Below are positions 23,788 to 30,234 of a stretch of 64,000 nt of DNA, piece after piece; position 1 is the stretch's first letter, and every line of letters starts with the position of its first letter. A program made the translations under genes and the position numbers. Source of the stretch: Rufibacter psychrotolerans (GTDB taxonomy: Bacteria; Bacteroidota; Bacteroidia; Cytophagales; Hymenobacteraceae); NCBI RefSeq assembly GCF_016924645.1, contig NZ_JAFFJV010000003.1:248001-312000 (forward strand), read 5' to 3'. The notes beneath the pieces were generated by a model. That model was not told the DNA's origin and ran no database searches. It was given only the letters and a program-made list of their open reading frames with translations.

Positions 23788-24729
23788 TTATCTTTTACCG
23801 GCTTTCCCTTGCCCCAAGCCTATCTGCACGCCCAAGGAGGGCACCACGGTGATACCAGAATAGCTTACCTGCTCCTGCTCCAGCAATTGATACGTGCCGT
23901 AGTTCTGGTAATACATTGACAGGGCGGGCAAGAGGTAAATGCGCCGGGCCCCTATTTTGGCGTTCACAAAGAAGCCGTACGATGGAAAGCTCTGCTTCTG
24001 GGTAAGGCCCTCCAATTGCACCACATCTCCGCCGCCCATTTTCCGGTACAGCCGGCCGGGCTCCAGGCCATACTCCAGAAACGTGTGGTTGTAGGCTACC
24101 CCGAAGGAAATGTTGCCAAACTCCTCATCGGGCCCGAAGGAGCGGCTGAACACCAGCGGCACCAGAATGTCCCTTCTCTCGGCTTTAAATTCCAGGATGG
24201 GCGCCAGTTTGTTCAGGAACAGTTTGTCCAGGATGCCGGAACTCTGCCCCGCGTACTGAAGGCCCACGCTGCCGTACCATCTTTGCTGGCTGTTGCCGGC
24301 CGTGCCCGCCACCGGACCCAGGAACTGGTACATGGCATCCAGCACGTGTACCCCCGAGGCGTATTTGTACCCCACGTCCAGTTTTGGAGCCAGGCCATAG
24401 CGCACGTAAAAATCGAAGGTAGGCCCCACCGGATCCAGGGAATAGGCAATGGCCGCCTGGGTGGCGACGCGCACCTGCTCCCCGTAGTACACCGAATCCC
24501 GGTTTGCTAAGGCCTCAATGGCAGATTCAGTGATGTCTTTGAGTTGGCTGATGGGCTCAGAAGCAATGTTTCCGCCGAAGTTGGCCCCTACCTTGAACTG
24601 ACCTTGCGGCGTCACCCTGCCGGAGTGGATGACTGAACGAGGGGCAGTACAGCTGGCCAACGCTACCAGAAACACCAGTGAAAAAAGTCGCTGATAGCGA
24701 GAGAAGCAATGAAGGCCGCACGTACCCAT
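23788..24729 (-). CDS. Lipoprotein with predicted beta-barrel fold, unknown function
   Basis: 313 aa. The signal region ends with lipobox ALASC, followed by TAPRSVIHSGRVTPQGQFKVGANFGGNIAS. The rest is alternating hydrophobic strands with aromatic girdles (DFYVRYGLAPKLDVGYKYASG, WYGSVGLQYAGQ, ISFGVAYNHTFLEYGL), as in outer-membrane barrel-like proteins that begin with a lipid anchor. No named family recognised. The ATG lies 31 nt downstream of tRNA-Gly, and no separate promoter is evident between them, so the gene may be transcribed with the tRNA. Confidence 0.7.
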   Translation of the reverse strand: MGTCGLHCFSRYQRLFSLVFLVALASCTAPRSVIHSGRVTPQGQFKVGANFGGNIASEPISQLKDITESAIEALANRDSVYYGEQVRVATQAAIAYSLDPVGPTFDFYVRYGLAPKLDVGYKYASGVHVLDAMYQFLGPVAGTAGNSQQRWYGSVGLQYAGQSSGILDKLFLNKLAPILEFKAERRDILVPLVFSRSFGPDEEFGNISFGVAYNHTFLEYGLEPGRLYRKMGGGDVVQLEGLTQKQSFPSYGFFVNAKIGARRIYLLPALSMYYQNYGTYQLLEQEQVSYSGITVVPSLGVQIGLGQGKAGKR

Positions 24730-24759
24730 CTTGGCAGGAGAATGACATTGAAAAACCAG

Positions 24760-24832
24760 AGCGAGAAACGGGATTCGAACCCGCGGCCCTCAGCTTGGGA
24801 AGCTGATGCTCTACCAACTGAGCTACTCTCGC
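24760..24832 (-). tRNA. tRNA-Gly (anticodon CCC)
   Basis: A 73-nt cloverleaf on the minus strand: acceptor GCGAGAG paired with TTCTCGC (last pair G-T), D-arm GCTC/GAGC with loop AGTTGGTA, anticodon stem TCAGC/GCTGA with loop TTCCCAA (anticodon CCC), T-arm GCGGG-TTCGAAT-CCCGT (G-T closing pair) and discriminator T, as expected for tRNA-Gly. The CCA end is not encoded. It reads GGG codons. Confidence 0.95.
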
Positions 24833-24852
24833 TTGACTCAGGAAATTATAGC

Positions 24853-24860
24853 CAAATATA
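24853..24860 (-). promoter_or_regulatory. -7 box TATATTTG of the tRNA-Gly gene
   Basis: It fits TAnnTTTG, 20 nt before the 5' end of the mature tRNA, with a TTG about 20 nt further upstream as -33 element. Confidence 0.6.
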
Positions 24861-25786
24861 AGAGGGTTTTCCGTTTGCCGCAAGCCCTTCTCTTTCCTGC
24901 CTGGTGGCTGAAATTTGAAGCTGTGTCTGCATTGGCAACAACCTGTTTTCTGGTGTAGCTTTGGTTTAGGCAGGAAGTTCGGGAGCTGAAAGCTTGCATG
25001 GTTCCTCTTCTGGTAAGATACAGTTGTGGTGTTCTGTTGTTGAGGGTGAAGCGTTTCGGCGCTGTTTTTCGGGAATCAGCTTCAAAACGTCTTTGGGTTG
25101 ATTGCTTGGTGCATGCAGTGGGGTGTTGCAGGCGCTTGTTGTGGTTTGTGCAGCTGTTTTCTGGTAATTGCTGGCGGGGTACCGGTTGTCTACTTACCTG
25201 GTCCTTGCTAAGATGGTGTCGCTGGCGTAGCAGTGGCTTGCCTATAGACTTATGAGCTGTGTTGTTCCATAGTTTCCCTTCGTGCGCTCACGGCCGCGGG
25301 GCCCCGTCTTTGCCCCTCGCACTGCCCTTGCGGCCCATCCTTGCAGTCTGTGCTTAGCTTCTGTTCTCCAGGGGCCACAAGCGAGGCGCTCGAGCCAAAG
25401 ACTGGAATCGGGATCTTTCAGCTGGTGCGTTGCATAGCAGCGGTATCGCTAACCATTGCGCTAGAACTTTTCTTTTCTATGGCACGGATTTACTTCCGTG
25501 ACTTTCTACACTATAGGAGCACGTGAGGCACGGAAGTAAATCCGCGCCATAGTTGCTAGACCTCACAGGTTTTGAAACCTGTGAGATCTCTCCGCTTAGC
25601 CCACTTTTCTAAGCCCGGATTTACTTCCGTGCCTTTCAATCTACCATGGTTCAAGTCTGTGACTTGGACCTACCATTACCGGCAGTTTGTAACTGCCGTG
25701 AGGCGAAAACCTCAAGAGAGGACGTATAGACATTAAACGTTGCTTTCCATTAGCAACTCTGTTGAGCAACTCTGCGGGAGGTTCCC
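24861..25786. repeat. Long gap with a cluster of hairpin repeats
   Basis: About 930 bp without a convincing gene. The first 380 bp show no clear structure; 25262-25330 has a GC-rich GGCCGCGGGGCCCC stretch. From 25480 hairpins follow one another: GGCACGGAT/TTCCGTGAC, then the inverted GGCACGGAAGTAAATCCGCG at about 25528-25552 (so 25480-25552 is itself an inverted pair), AGACCTCACAGGTTT and complement at 25558-25589, GGATTTACTTCCGTGCC at about 25616-25635, GGTTCAAGTC/GACTTGGACC at 25649-25671 and CGGCAGTT/AACTGCCG at 25680-25698. Confidence 0.6.
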
Positions 25787-25794
25787 TAATTTTG
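25787..25794 (+). promoter_or_regulatory. -7 box TAATTTTG of the sulfatase gene
   Basis: It matches TAnnTTTG and lies 19 nt before the ATG at 25813; the longer frame starting at 25762 begins upstream of it and is rejected. Confidence 0.55.
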
Positions 25795-25812
25795 TGGTTC
25801 TTTCCTAAGAAC

Positions 25813-27768
25813 ATGATAAAATCTTTTCAGCCGAGAGCTTTCCGGCGGAGTGTGCACATAGCCATGCTGCTGGCGTTGGGGGTAGCCATGCTCCTGTATA
25901 CCGTGTGCCGGCTTCTCTTTTACTTCTTCAACCGGGGCTTCTTCGCCGAGACATCTTTCTCTGACTTGCTGTACCTCATGTGGGGCGGGCTCAAGTTTGA
26001 CCTGGCGGCTATCATCTACACCAACCTTTTGTTTCTGGTGCTCATGTTGCTGCCGTTCCGGTTCCGGCACCATCCGGTGTACCAGAAGGTGGTGAAATGG
26101 GTGTTTCTGGTCTTCAACGGCCTGGGGCTGGCGCTCAACTGCATTGACTTTATTTACTACCGCTTCACCCTGCGCCGCACTACCGGGAGCGTGGTGCGGG
26201 AATTTGGGAATGAAGATTGGGGTGGCTTCGCGTCCAGTTTCCTGGTCGATTTCTGGTACATTGCCCTGATCTGGATAGGCTTGGTGGCCTTGATGGCCTG
26301 GCTGTATAACCGAATTAAACTGGAGAAAGCGCCTACCTATAACCCGTGGTTTTATTACCCGTGGCACACCGTAGTGCTGGTGTTGACCATTGGCCTGAGC
26401 ATTGCCGCCATGCGCGGGGGGTTTAGGCACAGCACCCGGCCCATCACGCTGAGCAACGCCGGCGAGTACGTGGAGCGGCCGCAGGAAATGTACATCGTGC
26501 TCAACACGCCTTTTTCCATCATCCGGACCATCAACAAGACCAGTTACCAGAAAGTGGCGTATTTCCCCGAGGAGCAGGTGGCGCAGCTGTACAACCCTAT
26601 CCACCAGCCCCTGGATTCTGCCAGGTTCCGGAAAAAGAACGTGGTGGTGATCATTCTGGAAAGCTTTGGGAAAGAGGCGGTGGGCGGCTACAACAAGCAC
26701 CTGGAGAACGGTACGTACACCGGTTTCACGCCGTTCCTGGACTCGCTCATGGGGCACAGCAAGGTGTACTGGAATTCCTTCGCCAACGGCCGAAAATCCA
26801 TTGACGCGCTGCCCAGCGTGCTCACCAGCATTCCCAGCATTCAGGAGCCGTTTGTCTTGACGCAGTACGTGAGCAACAACCTGCCCAGCCTGCCGCGAAC
26901 CTTGCGTTCCAAAGGGTACCATACGTCTTTCTTCCACGGGGCGCCCAACGGCTCCATGGGCTTTGACGCGTTCATGAACCTGATTGGCATAGAGCAGTAC
27001 TACGGCATGACCGAGTACGGCAAACCCGAGGACTTTGACGGTATGTGGGGTATCTGGGACGAGGAGTTCCTGCAGTTCATGGCGGGCAAACTGAACACGT
27101 TCCAGGAGCCGTTCATGAGCGCGGTGTTCACTACGTCTTCGCACCACCCGTACAAGGTTCCGGAGCGCTACGCGGGCAAGTTCAAGAAAGGTCCGTTTGA
27201 GATCTTTGAGTGCATTGGGTACTCCGACATGGCTTTGCGCAAGTTCTTCCAGAAGGCCAGCCAGGCCGCCTGGTTCCAAAACACGCTCTTTGTGATCACC
27301 GCCGACCACTCCGCCACGCACACCTTCTACCCCGAGTACCAGACGGCCTGGGGCAACTTTGCCGTGCCTATCCTCTTCTACGCCCCCGGCGATGATGCCT
27401 TCAGAGGCGTGGAGCAGGACCGCGTGGTACAGCAACTAGACATCATGCCAACCGTGCTAGGCTATCTGGGCTACGACCAGCCGTACTTCTCCTTCGGCAA
27501 GAACATGCTCAACCCGCAGGAAGGCAACTTCGCCATCAGCTACCAGGGCGGCTACCAGTGGACTGAGGGCGACTACTTCCTGCAGTTTGACGGCACCAAT
27601 ACCTTAGGGCTGTTCAACTACAAGGAAGACAAGTTCCTGAAGAACAACCTAAAAGACAAAGAACCGGTCATCAGGGTAGCCATGGAAAACAAGCTCAAGG
27701 CGTTTATTCAGCAGTACAATAACCGCATGCTGGAGAATAAACTGCAGGTGACCAACAGCCCTGAGTAG
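25813..27768 (+). CDS. LTA synthase-family membrane sulfatase/phosphotransferase
   Basis: 651 aa: five N-terminal transmembrane helices (to about residue 205), then a large periplasmic alkaline-phosphatase-fold domain. VVVIILESFGKE (about 277-288) supplies a metal-binding Glu, and FANGRKSIDALPSVLTSIPS (about 322-341) has Ser 329 at the place of the LtaS nucleophilic Thr. FFHGAPNGSMGF and ITADHSATH (about 495-503) supply the late metal ligands Asp and His. Gram-negative members transfer phosphoglycerol or phosphoethanolamine to envelope glycans or lipids; lipoteichoic acid is not expected here. It stands alone and ends in a nested hairpin. Confidence 0.85.
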   Translation: MIKSFQPRAFRRSVHIAMLLALGVAMLLYTVCRLLFYFFNRGFFAETSFSDLLYLMWGGLKFDLAAIIYTNLLFLVLMLLPFRFRHHPVYQKVVKWVFLVFNGLGLALNCIDFIYYRFTLRRTTGSVVREFGNEDWGGFASSFLVDFWYIALIWIGLVALMAWLYNRIKLEKAPTYNPWFYYPWHTVVLVLTIGLSIAAMRGGFRHSTRPITLSNAGEYVERPQEMYIVLNTPFSIIRTINKTSYQKVAYFPEEQVAQLYNPIHQPLDSARFRKKNVVVIILESFGKEAVGGYNKHLENGTYTGFTPFLDSLMGHSKVYWNSFANGRKSIDALPSVLTSIPSIQEPFVLTQYVSNNLPSLPRTLRSKGYHTSFFHGAPNGSMGFDAFMNLIGIEQYYGMTEYGKPEDFDGMWGIWDEEFLQFMAGKLNTFQEPFMSAVFTTSSHHPYKVPERYAGKFKKGPFEIFECIGYSDMALRKFFQKASQAAWFQNTLFVITADHSATHTFYPEYQTAWGNFAVPILFYAPGDDAFRGVEQDRVVQQLDIMPTVLGYLGYDQPYFSFGKNMLNPQEGNFAISYQGGYQWTEGDYFLQFDGTNTLGLFNYKEDKFLKNNLKDKEPVIRVAMENKLKAFIQQYNNRMLENKLQVTNSPE

Positions 27769-27780
27769 CGCCTAGGACTT

Positions 27781-27824
27781 CCCCGTTTTTGAGCTATTCC
27801 CTGAAAAGAAGCCTGAAAACGGGG
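27781..27824. repeat. Nested-hairpin repeat after the sulfatase gene
   Basis: Outer arms CCCCGTTTT (27781-27789) and AAAACGGGG (27816-27824), inner GAGCT/AGC part imperfect, 12 nt after the stop codon. Confidence 0.65.
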
Positions 27825-27922
27825 GCAACCCTGCTGAAAGCCCAGCGCAATTGCGCCCTATTTTCTTGCCAATTTTGCCAATTTCCCGTAGAGGAGAAAG
27901 ACAAACCCACGTACCTACCGCT

Positions 27923-28129
27923 ATGAAAAAGGAAATTACAATACTGCCAGGCCGCTCCTTCTGGAGAACAGGAGTATTTGCCGCCGTTACCAGCCTGTTT
28001 CTGCTGGGCGCGTGCGAGGCCAAACAGCCCGCCGACCAGGAAGCGAAGGACCGCGACGAGGCTACCACTGACATCACCGAGGATGCCGATCCAGACAGTA
28101 CGGTAGAGTCGCCGGCTACTACCGGTTGA
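27923..28129 (+). CDS. Small acidic lipoprotein
   Basis: 68 aa from the ATG at 27923; upstream in-frame codons do not look coding. Lys-rich start, hydrophobic stretch and lipobox LLGAC, followed by a short, highly acidic tail rich in Asp, Glu and Thr (KQPADQEAKDRDEATTDITE). No known family. Such short acidic lipoproteins are frequent in Bacteroidota. It is followed by a nested hairpin at 28240. Confidence 0.6.
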   Translation: MKKEITILPGRSFWRTGVFAAVTSLFLLGACEAKQPADQEAKDRDEATTDITEDADPDSTVESPATTG

Positions 28130-28239
28130 GTCACCTGGCCCGGGAGATTAGTTTAAATCGGTAAACCAGGTTTCCCGGGCAACACCGTACAGGCACGTCT
28201 AGTCGGGCTTCCAAGCAAGAGGCCAGAACTTTATTTTCG

Positions 28240-28281
28240 GCCATTTTAGGGCTATTTTCCCGAAAATACCCCAAAAATGGC
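28240..28281. repeat. Nested-hairpin repeat with compensatory changes
   Basis: GCCATTTTAGGGCTATTTTC (28240-28259), then GAAAATA and CCCCAAAAATGGC. Compared with the 5094 copy both arms carry matched changes (ATTTT/AAAAT, GGGC side). Confidence 0.65.
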
Positions 28282-28347
28282 TCAGCCATCTTGCCTAGGT
28301 AAACGCCCCTGGTTTTTAGGCATTCCTGAAACTATATGCCTACAATA

Positions 28348-28361
28348 GTTGTATATACAAT
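28348..28361. promoter_or_regulatory. Probable MarR operator upstream of marR
   Basis: GTTGTATATACAAT; its TTG lies 22 nt before the -7 box, where a -33 element is expected, so binding would block transcription. Confidence 0.65.
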
Positions 28362-28370
28362 AGAGCAACG

Positions 28371-28378
28371 TATATTTG
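28371..28378 (+). promoter_or_regulatory. -7 box TATATTTG of the marR gene
   Basis: It ends 4 nt before the ATG at 28383: an essentially leaderless transcript. Confidence 0.6.
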
Positions 28379-28382
28379 CCGC

Positions 28383-28859
28383 ATGAACGGCAGAAAGCCC
28401 ATGAAATTAGAGGACGAATTGAAGCAGAAGACATTTGGCAGCCCGTACCGCCGCATGGTGGTGAACGTCATGTTCACGGGCAATTGGCTGCAGAAAGAGT
28501 TTGCCTGCCAGTTGAAGCAATATGGGTTGTCGTTGCAGCAGAACAACGTGTTGGGCATTTTACGCGGACAGTATCCTAATCCGGCCACGCTGGGCCTGAT
28601 CCAGGAACGTATGCTGGACCGTGACTCCAATGCCACCCGCCTGGTAGACAAACTACTGGAGAAAGGCTTGGTGACCCGTTGCCAGTGCGCCGATAACCGC
28701 CGCAAGGTAGACATCGTGATCACCGAGAAAGGCCTGGAACTGCTGAAGCAGACTGACACCATTATGCAGAACCTGGAAGAGAAATACAGCCAGATTACCC
28801 CGGAAGAAGCCGTACAGATTGGCGAACTGATGGACAAATTAAGAGAACGAGAAGGTTAA
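28383..28859 (+). CDS. MarR-family transcriptional regulator
   Basis: 158 aa winged-helix protein. The HTH region is NPATLGLIQERMLDRDSNATRLVDKLLEKGLVTR, the wing CQCADNRRKVDIVITEKG with the family's DxR..R. Cys 42 lies in the N-terminal helices and Cys 100 and 102 at the base of the wing, positions that could sense electrophiles or oxidants (inference). The same palindrome GTTGTATATACAA occurs upstream of this gene and in the gap to the adjacent Old Yellow Enzyme gene, so it probably represses both. A TATATTTG -7 box ends just before the ATG. Confidence 0.85.
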   Translation: MNGRKPMKLEDELKQKTFGSPYRRMVVNVMFTGNWLQKEFACQLKQYGLSLQQNNVLGILRGQYPNPATLGLIQERMLDRDSNATRLVDKLLEKGLVTRCQCADNRRKVDIVITEKGLELLKQTDTIMQNLEEKYSQITPEEAVQIGELMDKLREREG

Positions 28860-28877
28860 TATTTTTTTACCCATATA

Positions 28878-28891
28878 GTTGTATATACAAC
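28878..28891. promoter_or_regulatory. Probable MarR operator upstream of the OYE gene
   Basis: GTTGTATATACAAC, an exact 14-bp palindrome, identical to 28348-28361 in 13 of 14 positions. A -7-like TATGTTTA follows at 28893-28900. Confidence 0.7.
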
Positions 28892-28915
28892 TTATGTTTA
28901 CACAGAAATAAGATT

Positions 28916-30034
28916 ATGAGCCAAATAGAAAATCAACCGTTGTTACAGCCTTATCAGAAAGGCGCTTTGCAACTGAACAACCGTTTAGTAATGGCCCCCA
29001 TGACCCGCAGCCGGTCTAATAACCCCGAGAACGTGCCTACCGAGCTGAATGCCGAGTACTACGCTCAGCGCGCCAGCGCCGGCTTGATCATCTCAGAAGG
29101 CACGCCGGTGAGTCCGCAGGGCGTGGGCTACATCAACATCCCGGGCATTTACTCGGCCGCGCAGGTAGAAGGCTGGAAACTAGTGACCAAGGCCGTACAC
29201 GAGAAAGGCGGAAAAATCTACGCGCAGCTGTGGCACGTGGGCCGTATGTCGCACCCAGATTTCCACAACGGTGCATTGCCAGTAGCTCCTTCGGCTGTTA
29301 ACCCGAATGACCAGGCGTTTACTGAAGAAGGTTTCAAACCAACCGTGACGCCTAGAGCTCTGGAAACTGAGGAAATCAAAGCCATTGTGGAAGACTTCAA
29401 GAAAGCAGCTGCCAATGCCGTAGAAGCAGGTTTTGACGGTGTGGAAATCCACTCTTCCAACGGGTACCTGTTCCACCAGTTCTTCAGCCGCTGCTCTAAC
29501 CAGCGCACCGATGAATACGGCGGAACCATTGAAAACCGCGCCCGCTTCTTCTTTGAAGTGCTGGATGCCGTGAAAGAAGTTATTGACCTGAGCCGCGTGG
29601 GTGTTCGCCTGAACCCCTCCATGCACGAGCAGTTCGGCATCACCGTGGATGAGGAAACCGCTCCTACGTTTGAGTACATCGTGAAGCGTCTGAACGACTA
29701 CAACTTAGCGTATCTGCACCTGACTGAGGCTTCTCCTAAAGTAGCCGAGTTGCCTTACGCTATTAAGGAAATTGCCAAGCACTTCCGTCCGTTGTACAAC
29801 GGCACCTTGATTATCAACGGCGGCTTCACGCAGGAGACTGGTAACAAAGTGTTAGCCGATGGCTTCGCTGATTTGGTAGCTTATGGCCGTCCGTTCATCG
29901 CGAACCCTGACCTGGTAGAGCGTTTCGCAGAAAATGCTGAGCTGAATGCCCCAGACTACAACACGTTCTACAGCAACACCGGCGAAGTAGGCTACACCGA
30001 CTACCCTACCCTGGCTGAAGTTTCCGCTGCGTAA
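28916..30034 (+). CDS. Old Yellow Enzyme-family alkene reductase (NemA-like)
   Basis: 372 aa FMN-dependent TIM barrel. Landmarks: LNNRLVMAPMTRSRSNN at the N-terminus, EGTPVSPQGVGYINIPGIYS, AQLWHVGRMSHPDF, and VEIHSSNGYLFHQFFSR (about residues 176-192), whose His, Asn and Tyr match the substrate-binding and proton-donating residues of OYEs. It reduces activated C=C bonds such as those of N-ethylmaleimide or other reactive electrophiles with NAD(P)H. It sits 56 nt after the MarR gene, with its own operator palindrome, suggesting induction by electrophiles. An intrinsic terminator follows. Confidence 0.9.
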   Translation: MSQIENQPLLQPYQKGALQLNNRLVMAPMTRSRSNNPENVPTELNAEYYAQRASAGLIISEGTPVSPQGVGYINIPGIYSAAQVEGWKLVTKAVHEKGGKIYAQLWHVGRMSHPDFHNGALPVAPSAVNPNDQAFTEEGFKPTVTPRALETEEIKAIVEDFKKAAANAVEAGFDGVEIHSSNGYLFHQFFSRCSNQRTDEYGGTIENRARFFFEVLDAVKEVIDLSRVGVRLNPSMHEQFGITVDEETAPTFEYIVKRLNDYNLAYLHLTEASPKVAELPYAIKEIAKHFRPLYNGTLIINGGFTQETGNKVLADGFADLVAYGRPFIANPDLVERFAENAELNAPDYNTFYSNTGEVGYTDYPTLAEVSAA

Positions 30035-30073
30035 CCAATTAAGAACAACACACAACTGCATATATAGAAAAGG

Positions 30074-30098
30074 GCCGCACGCTTTGTGCGGCTTTTTT
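30074..30098 (+). terminator. Intrinsic terminator after the OYE gene
   Basis: GCCGCAC - GCTTT - GTGCGGC followed by TTTTTT. Confidence 0.85.
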
Positions 30099-30099
30099 C

Positions 30100-30135
30100 G
30101 TTTTAGGCCTACTTTCCCCAAAACACCCTCAAAAC
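30100..30135. repeat. Nested-hairpin repeat downstream of the OYE terminator
   Basis: GTTTTAGGCCTACTTTC (30100-30116) followed by an imperfect complement ending CAAAAC. Here it adds to, rather than replaces, a conventional terminator. Confidence 0.6.
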
Positions 30136-30194
30136 AAACCTCTTAAACTGCTTAGCATCCAGCACTATTTTGCGGCAAATTCCTTAGCATAGAG

Positions 30195-30202
30195 TACCTT
30201 TG
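30195..30202 (+). promoter_or_regulatory. -7 box TACCTTTG of the DinG-like gene
   Basis: It overlaps an in-frame GTG at 30202, so translation must start later; the ATG at 30235 fits. Confidence 0.6.
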
Positions 30203-30234
30203 TGGTTCTGCTTAGACGAGTGAACGAGGTCCTG

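Noticed and set aside
24998..25255. 85-codon open frame rich in Leu, Trp, Cys and Arg
   Set aside because: No promoter, ribosome site or family feature; composition is unlike neighbouring proteins.
25786..27435. 549-codon open frame opposite the LTA-synthase-like gene
   Set aside because: Antisense to a gene with catalytic motifs and its own promoter; composition (His, Arg, Val) is typical of shadow frames.
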